This document shows positions 33,470 through 45,027 of a stretch of DNA of 64,000 bases, in pieces. Each line of letters opens with the position of its first letter. The stretch's first letter is position 1. Source of the stretch: Gadus chalcogrammus (lineage: Eukaryota; Chordata; Actinopteri; Gadiformes; Gadidae); the NCBI RefSeq assembly GCF_026213295.1, contig NC_079415.1:29665206-29729205 (forward strand), read 5' to 3'. Made by a program: the position numbers and the translations under genes. Below the pieces are notes generated by a model that was not told the origin of the DNA, ran no database searches, and saw only the letters and a list, made by a program, of their open reading frames with translations.

Positions 33470-34751
33470 ACTATTATACGCTGTGTCAGACTTCCAAAAT
33501 GGGCTCATCGTCAGCATCGAGTAGCCAAGGGATGAGGTTCCATCATAGATGTATAAATTGTACGGAGCTATTTAGTCTGTAAATGTAAAACTGTAGATCA
33601 TGGTTTATAAGTCACATCATGTTTCTTATCAACAATGAAAAATAGCGCCCTCTGTGATAATATCTGTTCCGAGTTGACTGCTGTTGTCTCATTTCAGACC
33701 AATCAGGGCATCTCTTCCCTGCAATGGGTTCAAAGGTTTGAGTCGTATTGGCAGAAGAACTGCAGCAGGCATCTGCCAGGGTGTTGAAGTGTGCTTCCGG
33801 TCAGGTTAGAGTGGTTGGGACTGTTTGAATCAGTGGAGTCTCACCTTTCATGATGTATAGTTTGTCTAGATTTCTTTTAGGAACAAATACAGATGAAGGT
33901 AAAGCAGCAGTGCACAGCGATTTGCAAGGTAAAAGTGGTGCTTGGTCAGAGAGCTGCTCTCGCGTGGCCTCTACTTTTTCTGGTTTGTAGCCTACCCTGC
34001 GGCCGAAGCTTCCGATTGGCTGGTGCACGTGACATCATGACCAAGAGGCAAGAGCAGACTTGTAATTTAAAGCTACAATGTTGTGAATAGGTCTAGGTCA
34101 TGCTGCAACCACCACTGCCACGCCATGACAAGGACAAATGTATATATTATGTTTTTTGTGTGGTTGCACAATTTTGACCCACCAGTTCTGGCGCCTCTGA
34201 TGCCAAACGGGAGGGAAAGACATGTAGCAGAGGATCGCAGTTCGTGTTTGAAACTGAACGCCTCCTACAAGGCGTTCTGTTATGTGTCTTCGTTTTAGCA
34301 CACTAGCGCTAAGAGCCAACAGCCGGCGGGATGGCTTCTATTTTGAGGACCATCTTGTCCTATAATGACGGAGGGAGCTACTTCAGATAGACATGGTTAA
34401 GATAACGTACCGTCACAAAAGTGGATGAATTTACTTTTTCAGATATTGTATATTGATATTAATATTGTTAAGGCACGAAGTTACATAGTAAAGGTTTAAT
34501 AACTTACATTCTATTAGAATATTTTCTAAGGAACTGAATAGTAAATGTAACTTCTGTCGCTAGGGGCCCCTCAATCAAGACAATCACAATATACCCAGTT
34601 TGTCATCCTCTTGAGGTAGATAGATAGATATATACTTTATTAATCCCGGGGGAAATTCAAGTATCCAGTAGCAGCCGAAAACATACATAAAAACAGTGTA
34701 GATGGATGTGCAAAAATACAGATATAAATAAATAAATAAATAAAATGTCCA

Positions 34752-35921
34752 TTGTTGTTATCTATTGTCCTCCCTGCCTTTACCATTCTCATCCTCCTCG
34801 ATCTCAGCGCAGCATTCGACACCATCTCCCACCCTCTGCTCCTGGACCGCCTAGCTGGTATTGGGATCACTGGTGCTGCACTCTCCTGGTTTACATCCTA
34901 CCTCACCGGCCGTCAACAATTTGTTCAACTAAGCAACCACAAGTCTGGGTGTTCAGGTGTCTCACTGGGTGTCCCCCAGGGGTCAGTCTTGGGTCCACTC
35001 CTCTTCACCACTTACCTCCTCCCGCTGGGCACACTCCTCCGTCACCATGGGGTCCATTTTCACTGCTACGCTGACGACACACAGGTCTACATCTCCACCA
35101 AACCCACCGCTGCCATCCCCCCCACTTCCCTCATCACGTGCCTGGAAGAGATCCGGAGCTGGTTGAGCAGGAACTTCCTGAAACTCAATGGAAACAAGAC
35201 CGAGGCCCTGCTCATCGGATCCAAATCCACCCTCACTAAATCACAACACACCCCAGCTCCACTCATAATTATCGATGGATTCCCAGTACCCTTCTCCTCC
35301 AAAGTCAAGAGCCTCGGCGTCATCCTGGACAACACCCTCTCATTCGCACCCCATATTCACAACATCACCCGGACTGCATTCTTCCACCTCCGCAACATCG
35401 CCAGACTCCGCCCATCACTGACCCAATCCAGCACTGAAATCCTAGTTCACTCATTTGTCACATCACGCATAGACTACTGCAACGCCCTCCTCACCGGACT
35501 CCCCACCAAACTCATCAACAGACTGCAGATCATTCAGAACTCAGCCGCCCGGATCATCACCCGCACCAAATCATCTGACCACATCACCCCTGTCCTCATT
35601 CAACTTCACTGGCTCCCAGTACACTACCGCATCCAATACAAAACCCTACTCCTCACCTTCAAAGCTCTCCACAACCTAGCCCCCAGTTATCTCTGCGACC
35701 TCCTCCAAGAATACACTCCCTCCCGCTCCCTCCGCTCAACCTCTGCTGGACTACTATGTATCCCCACATCACGACTCACTTCAATGGGTGCCCGGTCATT
35801 CAGCTGTTCAGCACCCAGGCTCTGGAACTCCCTCCCCCCACACATAAAACAGTCAGACACCATTACAACCTTCAAGTCACAACTCAAAACTCACCTGTTC
35901 AAACTCGCACACAACGTCTAA
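34752..35921 (+). pseudogene. 5'-truncated L2 reverse transcriptase (C-terminal 389 aa)
   Basis: The open frame starts inside the RT domain at LDLSAAFDTISHPLLLDRL and keeps GVPQGSVLGP, the catalytic YADDTQVYIST, and the C-terminal L2 part (DYCNALLTGLP, LHWLPVHYR, LWNSLPPHIK). The endonuclease and the N-terminal RT motifs are missing, as is normal for 5'-truncated LINE insertions. The 3' UTR holds a long T run (36034-36076) and ends TTATTATTATTTATTATT near 36164. It is a different L2 lineage from the 9-14 kb copy. The remaining frame is undamaged, so the insertion is young, but it cannot work by itself. Confidence 0.85.
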
Positions 35922-36033
35922 CTGATCACTGTTTTGATTGTTTTTTTTGTTTTGTTTTGTCTTGTTTTTGTTTTATTTATTTCTTATTGCTTATGTTTAC
36001 TTATTTATTTATTTATTTATTTTTTCCACAATG

Positions 36034-36080
<47 letters not shown>

Positions 36081-36164
36081 GTATGATGAATATATGCTCT
36101 GTAAGGTGACCTTGGGTGTTTTGAAAGGCGCCTCTAAATTAAATGTATTATTATTATTTATTAT

Positions 36165-36905
36165 TTACTGGGAGCTGTAGTACAGTCTGATGGCCAGGGG
36201 GACGAAAGAGTTTTTTAGTCTATTAGTGGAGCTGGACTGGGACAGCAGTCGGCCACTGAAAACACTCCTCTGCCTGGTGAAGGTGTCGTGCAGAGGGTGG
36301 TGGGTGTTGTCCAGGATGGACAGCAGTTTGTCCAGGGTCCTTCTCTCTGCCACTGTCACCAGAGAGTCCAGCTCTGTGCCCACTGCTGAGCCAGCACTCC
36401 TCACCAGTCTGTCCATTCGACCAGCGTCTCTCCTCCTGCTGCTTCCTCCCCAGCAAACCACAGCATAAAAGAGCACACTGGCCACCACAGACTGGTAAAA
36501 CATCTGCAGTCGTTTTTTGCAGATGTTGAAGGACCCCAGCCTTCTCAGGAAGTACAGACGGCTCTGCCCTTTCCTGTGTAAAGCTTCCATATTTGCTGTC
36601 CAGTCCAGCTTGTCGTCCAGCTGCAGCCCCAGATATTTATAGGTCCTGACCACCTCCACATCGACCCCCTCGATGGACACGGGTTGGAGATGTGGTTTCT
36701 TCGTTCTGAAGTCCACCACCATCTCCTTGGTCTTGGAGGAGTTCAGCTGCAGATGGTTGGACCTGCACCACCTCACGAAGTCCTGAACCAGGCTCCTGTA
36801 CTCCCCCTCCCTTCCATCCTTGATACAACCAACTATCGCAGTGTCGTCTGAGTATTTCTGCACATGGCAGAGCCCAGAGTTATGCTGGAAGTCGGATGTA
36901 TACAA
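36165..36905 (-). pseudogene. Rex1-like reverse transcriptase, C-terminal fragment
   Basis: Minus-strand frame with YSDDTAIVGCIKD (the RT catalytic box in the F/Y-x-D-D form), LQLNSSKTKEMVVDF, YKYLGLQLDDKLDW and the LINE C-terminus ending FVPLAIRLYYSSQ and a stop. This sequence type is common in fish Rex1/Babar-group LINEs; clade assignment by eye is moderately sure. The 5' part of the element, with endonuclease and most of the RT, is absent (truncated at 36905). An L2 copy interrupts it right after the stop codon. Confidence 0.75.
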
Positions 36906-37057
36906 GTAGTGTCGGTACATGGGAGTTTTGTTTCTTATCACCCCCATTTCCGGGGAAAATTACTCATGCAGCAATCGATTTAAGGACGAGTTAATGTAGG
37001 CTATCAAAGTTTTATTGACGTTATGTTTATTCACTGAAGCAATGTTCCCTGCTATAA

Positions 37058-37205
37058 GGCAAGGCAAGGCAACTTTATATATATAGCACTTTTCATACAC
37101 AAGGCATACTCAAAGTGCTTCACATATAAACATTGTCATACAATAAAATAAAATAATAGATACGTAAAAGAAAACATATGCAAAGAAATTAGTAAAATAG
37201 AAAGA
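37058..37205 (-). mobile_element. L2 3'-end fragment, array copy 1
   Basis: AAGGCAAGGCAAGGCAACTT and AGCACTTTTCATACACAAGG match the tail of the L2 at 8851. The longer copies at 53637 and 63462 sit at the same place in their blocks, so this insertion predates the block duplication. Here the inner part was later deleted. Confidence 0.85.
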
Positions 37206-38326
37206 AAAAAAAACTTAGCCCATTGACTTATCGGCACACACCGTTATGTGTACAGTAAAGTTATACAATTACAACAACGTTCAACATGCATATTTAATTA
37301 ATTATTAGTATGTGTGAATCTCACAGTCACCTCGCATCCATTCAGTCCATAGACGGCCCATATTGACCCAGATGAGCCGGATGGAGCTCATTACATAAAC
37401 CTGCCTGTAGTTTGCGGTGTGGTTACGGTGTGGTTTCCTGGCTATTTTTGTAAATAGGCAAGTCTTACAGAGTACTAAATATGGGCGCAGGGAACAACAA
37501 CATACAGACCAGATCAAGCAAAAGGTACAGAAACAAGTTTTTTTATGTTGTTAGCCCCATAGCATATTTGCCTAAGTCATATTTTAAGGTTAATCTTGTA
37601 ATAAGTGTCAAAAATCCCCATGATCCTAGAAACTAGAAGCAAGGAGAGCAGGAATAAGAGCGTCACTCGCTGGTTCTTTCTTTCTTGATATAAATATTAA
37701 TTCTAAACAGCATTTTACACAGTAGCCTATAATAGGAAATGCTCAAAGGTAAATCAACGCCATTAAACACTGACTGTAGCTTTTTATGAGAGAAGCCACC
37801 GAAACAGCGCCAGGGAAGACTGTTCTTTTAACATTGAAAAACAAAGCTGAAAATGATTTATTGGAAATTGTAAGAGTTAAATTCAGGGGCAAGAAATCCA
37901 GATACGTTATTTCAATGCAGTGGTGTTAGCCCCACAGAAGATTGAGAAGGCTAGATAGCTCCACTTGATCAGTTTGTCCCAGGACAACAAAACAATCAAA
38001 AAACAGCAAGCTAAATAAATACTTAAAAAAATCTAAAACATCCCCTCTGTTGCAACAAAGGCTAATTCCATCAACCTGTGTGGAAAACAGGAAGTCATTG
38101 TCCACTTTCAGCCACGCGTGTGTTGCAGCAGACATCCATGTGTCTGATCTTTGTTGGAATATTGACAAATGATCCGGTGAGTGCAGCGACCTCATTGCTC
38201 TTGTTGAGAGCAACATGGAGTGGTCTGCAGTCCCATCAACGTGTTCCAGGTGTTGGACATTCAGAGGCGGCCTAGTAGATGCGCAGACGGCAACAATGTA
38301 GCCTAGAGGCCACTCTGGGTGACTAC
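37206..38326. other. Array block between the L2 tail and the gene 2 stop, no gene
   Basis: Matches about 54235-55336 in the neighbouring unit. A 70-codon minus-strand frame at 37305-37517 has a near-identical copy at 54333-54542, but the block identity explains this. It may be 3' flank of the IgSF genes. No domain recognised. Confidence 0.5.
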
Positions 38327-41300
38327 TTACATGTTTTCATTTGAATTTGTATTATTCATCGTTTCCATCTCCAAATCCTCAGCAACTGTGAAAGAAACAA
38401 AAACACATGCAATTCACACTCAAAGCCATAGTACTTTTTAGTTAGTTTTTTTTCCAAATTTGGATCTTGTTCTAGCAAGTTTCAGCTCGCCGTAGCAGAG
38501 GCGTTCTTCAGTTACGGTACGACTCGGGAGGATGAATGAGGTATGATAGTAAAACTATTTATTGAAGAAGGCAATCGAATCATGCGATGAAAATATGCAA
38601 TCCAGGGTCGGTTCAAAAAGCACCTGTGCGTGTCATTCATTCATCTTAATGGTTTTTCTCTCTGGTTACTAGGAAACTAGTAGTAGATCCGTCCAACATA
38701 CATCTGAATTAGACACCCTCACCTGGGATATCAGTAAATGATTGTTTTAAAACGGCTTATATTGGCAATTTGAACTTGATGCGTAGAGTGGCCTAGTTAG
38801 GGGGCCTGTGTCTACATAGCATGTTTTAGACCTGAAAAAGGCGCTTTCGCCAGATGCATTTAGAAAAGCATTATCAATGAGGTATATTAACTCAGGCCTA
38901 GCCCCTATTAGCAAGTCTTGTCTTGTTTAGTGATCTTATTTATGTATGGACGGCCCATTTGGGTCGTGGGTGGGTTCTGTGCCAGCTACCTATAGATCCA
39001 CTCGGCCCTCAGCCTGGTTTGAGTGGCTACAGCTTGTTTGTGCGTGTTGCCATGGTAACAATTGTTTTTGGCTCGCCATTACAGCGCAGTATGTGAGCTA
39101 TGGTTTGTGATGGGCTTTTTTCCCGATGGATAGCAAGAAACATGCTCTATTACGTAGAGAAAAAATATTTAAACAATAGTATAGTTAGTAGTTGAATTGC
39201 TTTCTTTACTGTTCTTGATTGTTTCGAATGTCATGACCCCAGAGACTCACCGGGCGGCTGAGGCACGAAACTCTCACGTTCTGGAAACAAACATGGAAGG
39301 GCATAAATAACATCATAAGTGGATTACTGTTAGAAGGCTTACGGCCGGGTCACCTCTGCTGTGCCCTCTTTAATGAAAGAATACATTTATACAGAAAAAT
39401 ATCACATTTTGGCAACGGTAGAACGATATTTCAACAATACTTACCTTTTGTAAATACTTACCTTACCTTTTATAAACTTTAACAGTTTATAATCAGTCAT
39501 CTTTCAAGCATTTCACTTTTTTCTTGGTAACCACAGTGACTCACCAGCGACTTCTTCGGTTGCTGGTACTGGATCGGCTTGTGGGGCTGATTGGGGTCGT
39601 TGCTGGTTACAAACTGAGGAGAAACAACGGAATGAACAAAAGCCCCTGTTAAACAGAGGCCCAGGGATGAACTGAACATCGCCAACGGGCGACTTTTTAA
39701 ACTAAAGGGATTCAGCCAGTTTGTGTAGCTTAACACCAGTCTGATGCTGTACAGTTGGGGGTGCCTACATATGCTGAATCACAAAAAAAGACAACTTGGA
39801 ATTTGGCTTTGAAACACCACTGCAGAATGAGGTAATTTAAAGTAAATGCAAGTCACAAATTATCTTCCATAGCTCAGATATGTATATGGGGGGGCATTTG
39901 GCCAAAAGAATACTCACACTTGCATTTCTTCAGAAAATCATTCTGGAGGATTAACATAGAAAGTGGATGGCTCGGACCTGGATCAGGAAAAAAGGCTAGG
40001 TCAACATTGGGGACACTAGGGCTGTTTCCCAAAGTGAAGGCTGCAGCCTTGCTAGGACGCGTCCTTGCTAGTCGCGTCCTATGGAGATGTGACTAGAGTG
40101 CTAGCTCGAGTGCTTCCTAGCGTTTGTAACGTCGGACTTTGGGAACGACTTGGTAGTGTGGAAGCGCTTCCGCTTTTTAATACTGCGTGTCCGCTTGTAA
40201 ACGCATGTGCGCTTATGAATAAAACATGGCAGCAATCAAGCTGATCGATATTTATTTGACTTTTGTCTGTTATGAATGCGGTCATGTCTCCTTCGCATGG
40301 AGCCTCTTTGGGGAAGTCACAAAAGCTTTGTTGTGGTTGATCGAATTGTCTTTATTAAAAGGAAAATCCATTCAATTTTTATAAAACTAAGTGAAATTGT
40401 CTGAGAACTTAATTCATGCATCACATTTACAGTACGGTTGATTACTATTATGCAGGGGGAAAAAGACAAAGAAAGAGATGATAAAATGGTAACAGATGAT
40501 GAAAATGGCCTTTTATGCCATTTTCAAGAACCCGCCCAGTGAACGCAGAGGATTGTGGGTAGTTTTGGCTCGTCTAGGATGCAGCGATGCATCCTTGAAA
40601 AATCTCGGAATTCTCAAAAACAAAGGACGCAAAAATGGCGCGGCTTTCGAGTGTCCTCAACATTGGAACAGTGCTTGTCGGCGTTCTATGACGTAGCGTC
40701 CTTAAAAGGGCGGCCGTTGAGCATGCTTCCTTGACATTGGGAAACAGCCTAGTATTCCAGTTTGTGAAACCTGTCGTGGTCAAATATTCTAAGGGCCCTA
40801 TTTTAACGGTCTGAAACGCAAGTGAGAAGCGCAAAGCGCAAGTAGCTTTGTGGGCGGTTCTACGGCGCTATCGCTATTTTACAGGCGGATTAATGACACT
40901 TGCGTCGCGGCGCAAGTGTCAAAAGGGTTGGTCTGAAGCAGCCTAGTTACCCGTAGGTGTGGTTTGGGCGTAACGTCCAACAAACCAATGAGAGTGCCAG
41001 CTCCCATCCCCTTTAAGAGCCATGAGCGCATTTGAATCGGACGAGTGGATATTTTGACAGCGCGTCTGCAGTCTCCGATGAGACAGATGCACATGCATTT
41101 CAAACTGCAAATGGCTCAGTTTATTGCCAAATAATATGGCATAATTCACACATGGAATAAGGGGTTTTCTTCCACAACTTCAGAAATACTGAGTCCTCAA
41201 ATACATTTCGGCAAAGAAAACGTATATGATATAACATATGATATGCAGTAACTGTGGTTCTATTTAATGATATACGCAATACATTATAAACATTGTTTCT

Positions 41301-44300
41301 TATCAGTATTGTATGCTATCCTAATATGCATGTGTCCCCGCGGTAATAGACATTGCCATTGATTGTATTATGCGTTACGTGTTTAGTTTGCGTGTGTTTA
41401 AACAGAGCACACACGCGCGCCCGCATTCATTCATTCTTTTTAACACTCACTTGCGGTAAAACAATGTTTTTCACGATCAAATACTCATCATCCTAAAAGT
41501 TATGGGCATGTAGGCCTACACGATGTCTGTGTCAAGAAAATATGTGTTTTCTGTACGGTGTTTGCAGATGCATTGATTTAAAAGTACAACTTATTACCGC
41601 TGCATCAGCTGTTCTTTCCCAAATAATTTACCAAGAATGTGCGGCTAGGTAGATGGGAGAAGCAAAGTGTATGCGCGAGGTGCACAAGCAATCCGTATGC
41701 ATGGCATGCGCATGTATGCATGCGCCCTTAAAATAGCATCTGAACAACGCGCCAGTGACTTTAAACCAGGTATTTCCTGGTCAGTAGCGCAATGGTATTC
41801 AGCAACGGCAAAATACCGCTTGCGCCAGAACACGCCTCCTCCTTCCGCCGAACCGCCCCTTGGGGCGCATGATCAATCCCTAATTTACCGGCGAGTGGCG
41901 GTGGTGGTAAAAGAACGCTCTGCGCCAGTTGTAAACTAACAACGACACATGCGCCAGTGACTAAGTCACTTGCGCCGGATGCAAGATAGGGCCCTAAGTC
42001 TATCCATTGAACAGCTGTTCAGTGCCAGCTACCAATAGATCCACTCGGCCCTCGGCCTGGGTTGAGTGGCTAGAGTTTGTTTGTGGGCGTTGCCATGGTA
42101 ACGATTGTTTTTGGCTCGCCACTACAGCGCAGTATGTGAGCTAGCGCTACATGGTTTGTGGTGGGCTTTTTTCCTGATGGATAGCAAGATAAATGCTAAT
42201 TAGAATTGAGAAAATTTACTTGAACAATAGTTCAATAGCCCAGAGTATCACCAAGTGGTTGAGCCAGGAAACTCTCGCCTTATATCGCCAATATAATGTG
42301 GAATATTAAACAAAGTTTCGCCTGGTCACCTCCGCTATGCGCTCTTTAATGAAAATTTAAACAGAAAAATATTACATTTTGGCAACAGTGTAATGATATT
42401 TCAACAATATGTACCTTTTGTCTACAGTTTATAATCATCTTTTTAAGCATTTCACTTTTTTCTTGGTAACCACAGTGACTCACCTGCGACTTCTTCGGTT
42501 GCTGGTACTGGATCGGCTTGTGGGACTGATTGGGGTCGTTGCTGGTTACAAACTGAGGAGAAACAACTGAATGAACAAAAGTCCATGATAAACAGAGGCC
42601 CAGGGATGAACTGAACATCGCCAACAGGCGACTTTTTAAACTAAAAGGGATTCAGCCGGTTTGTGTAGCTTAACACCAGGCTGATGCTGTACAGTTGGGG
42701 GTGCTCTAGTCTATCTATCACATACTCTAGGCCTACATATGCTGAATCATAAAAAAAGACCATTTGGAATTTGGCTTTGAAACACCACTGCAGAATGAGG
42801 TAATTTAAAGTAAATGCAAGTCACAAATGATCTTCCATAGCTCAGATATATACGTATATGGGGGGGCATTTGGCCAAAAGAATACTCACATATGCGTCTC
42901 CTCAGAAAATCATTCCCGAGGATTAACATAGAAAGTGGATGGCTCGGACCTGGATCAGGAATAAAGGCTAGGTCAACATTGGGGACACTAGTATTCCAGT
43001 TTGTGAAACCTTTCATGGTCAAATATTCTAAGTCTTTCCATTGAACAGCCAATGCCGTCCCTCCATGTAGTTATTCTATATTTGCTATGTTTTCATCAGT
43101 ATGTTTATATATATACTGTAGCGGGCCTGTGGGTGTGGGGTTTTCACGCCACCAAGCTGAATAGATAAAATGACACAACACAGAGAGCAGTTCAAATGCA
43201 GAATGGTTCATTTACCTAGTAAACCAAACCAGGGTGGGACAACCTAGGATACAGTCCAACACTTTCCACCTATCTCTTTCCCATAGGCCGCACCACGCTT
43301 CTAGGCAATCACAATCTGCCTGTACTTTGCTAGGCCTAGCCTTCCTCGCAGAGGCGCTGCATCCCATTAGGCATACCAGGCAATTGCTTGGGGCCCCGGG
43401 CCACTACTAGGGGGCCCCCTAGAGCTGGTGAAAAAAAAAAAAATAAATAAATAAAAAATCGCCCCAAACCCCCCCCCCCCGTCAACAATCGCTCCATGCC
43501 CCCCCCCGTCAACAATCGCTCCATACCCCCCCCCCCCCCGTCAACAATTGCTCCATAATCGCACCCTAAGAATTTCTGCCTAGGGCCCCCACACTCCCTA
43601 AAATCGCCCCTGCTTCCTCGCCTCCCGTGTCTCTTTACTTGCCCTCTTAAGCCCAAGCACCCCTGCTTAACGATCCCCAGGCTTGCCTCGTTAAAGGGAG
43701 GAAGTCCATGTAAGGCTTGGGGGTGGAGCCAGCAGGTTGCTAGACCTACCACTCCCCTCACTCCTCCCTGCAGTCTGCCACAATATACATATACGTACGA
43801 TATAGATCTAGGATATATCTATAAATTGAATGAGACCTAGAGCTAGTGAGAGTAAAAAGAGAGAAAACAGTGATTGATACTTACGCCACTTCACCAGAGC
43901 AATTACTGCCAATAGAGCAATGCATATTATGGCAATAATTATTCCGATAATCATCCCAACACCTGCAAGGAGAGGAAATGGAAATAAACATAAAAGGTAC
44001 CATCATGGCATCAGCATGCTAACACACACAATGTTAATAATTTGTCTCAACCTGAGGGGTATGAATCAACACACACAGATGGATAATTTCGCTGGTTCCT
44101 AACCGACTGTCCCAACTGACCGTCCCAATTGGCAAATTAAAATGGATCAATAAAATCAAGCGGAGGTTGGCGTTCATAGTCAGGTAGAAGAAGGCTACTA
44201 TAATCAAGACTTCTCAATTTAGCACCAAAGGGGACAGGAGAATACCCAATGAGAATGTTAAGTCAAGCCTATGATTTGGCTCTCATTTTGTATTATACTG

Positions 44301-44996
44301 AGAGTTTGGATGTTTGAGGTGAACAGGCTAGGGTTCGGCCTAACAGAGAAAAAGAAACTGCCTGTTTAAGTAACCTATTGGAAAAGTGATAATGTTTGCT
44401 AGACATTGCGTACACAATAGGGATGGGAATTGATAAGAATTTCACGATTCCGATTCCGATTCTGCTTATCGATCCGATTCCTTATCGATTCTCTTATCGA
44501 TTCTCATTGGGTGAGAAAATAAGTATAAATGTGTTTGTTTGCATTACATCTCTTTTATATCTGATCAGAAGTGCTTCTAGTATTAGGAAATTTTACATTT
44601 TCAAATCAATTGGTCTAGAAGAAAAAATATATGTTTCGCTTTTTAAGCCCAAATGCCATCATTATGTGCCATACAACTAAAAACACAGACTGAAAACAGC
44701 CAAGTAAGAGCTTGTGCCTTTTGGAATTCTAAAAGTGCTCATTTGCATTCAACTTGTAACAAAATTAAACTGACATAAACAAAATGAAGCATTGATTAGA
44801 CAGAGATGTATTAGATGGGCCTACCTAATAAACCGTTGGAACACATAAGACCGGAAACCATAGCAATGCCGGTAAACAAACCCCGAGAAGCCCAATCCCT
44901 ATGAGAGCACCCCACGCTACGGCCATCCGGAGGCGACAGAGCTGTTGGCCGTGATATTATATATACAATTATAATATAGTATATAATATATTATAT

Positions 44997-45027
<31 letters not shown>

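Larger units (their letters stand above)
34618..36905 (-). mobile_element. Rex1-like LINE fragment split by an L2 insertion
   Basis: The minus-strand LINE has its ORF end at 36165-36905 and its 3' tail at 34618-34744, ending in the fish-LINE signature GGATTAATAAAGTATATATC and (TATC)n. The plus-strand L2 at 34745-36164 sits between them. Sister copies lack the whole 2.3 kb: 53480-53500 and 63300-63320 read CTCTTGAAGTAGTGTCGGAA straight across. The flanks here (TTGAGGTA and CAAGTAGTGTCGG) suggest a short TSD around AAGTA. So it inserted after the block duplicated. Confidence 0.8.
38980..43055. repeat. Tandem duplication of ~1.05 kb around the gene 2 tail exon
   Basis: Unit A (about 38980-42015, once the two transposons at 40020 and 40793 are removed) and unit B (about 42016-43055) share GCCAGCTACC, the tail exon, the GATCAGGAA...AACATTGGGGACACTAG stretch and TCCATTGAACAGC. 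In unit B the microexon has lost its acceptor and has a weak donor (near 42240-42285). Unit B gives the empty sites for both transposons in unit A. Confidence 0.85.

Noticed and set aside
36190..36468. Plus-strand 92-codon frame opposite the Rex1-like ORF
   Set aside because: Shadow of the minus-strand reverse transcriptase, which has clear motifs. The same reasoning removes the plus-strand frames over 9-14 kb.
37926..38216. Minus-strand 96-codon frame just downstream of gene 2
   Set aside because: The copy at about 54950-55230 differs by indels and no domain or splice pattern supports it; likely 3' flank.
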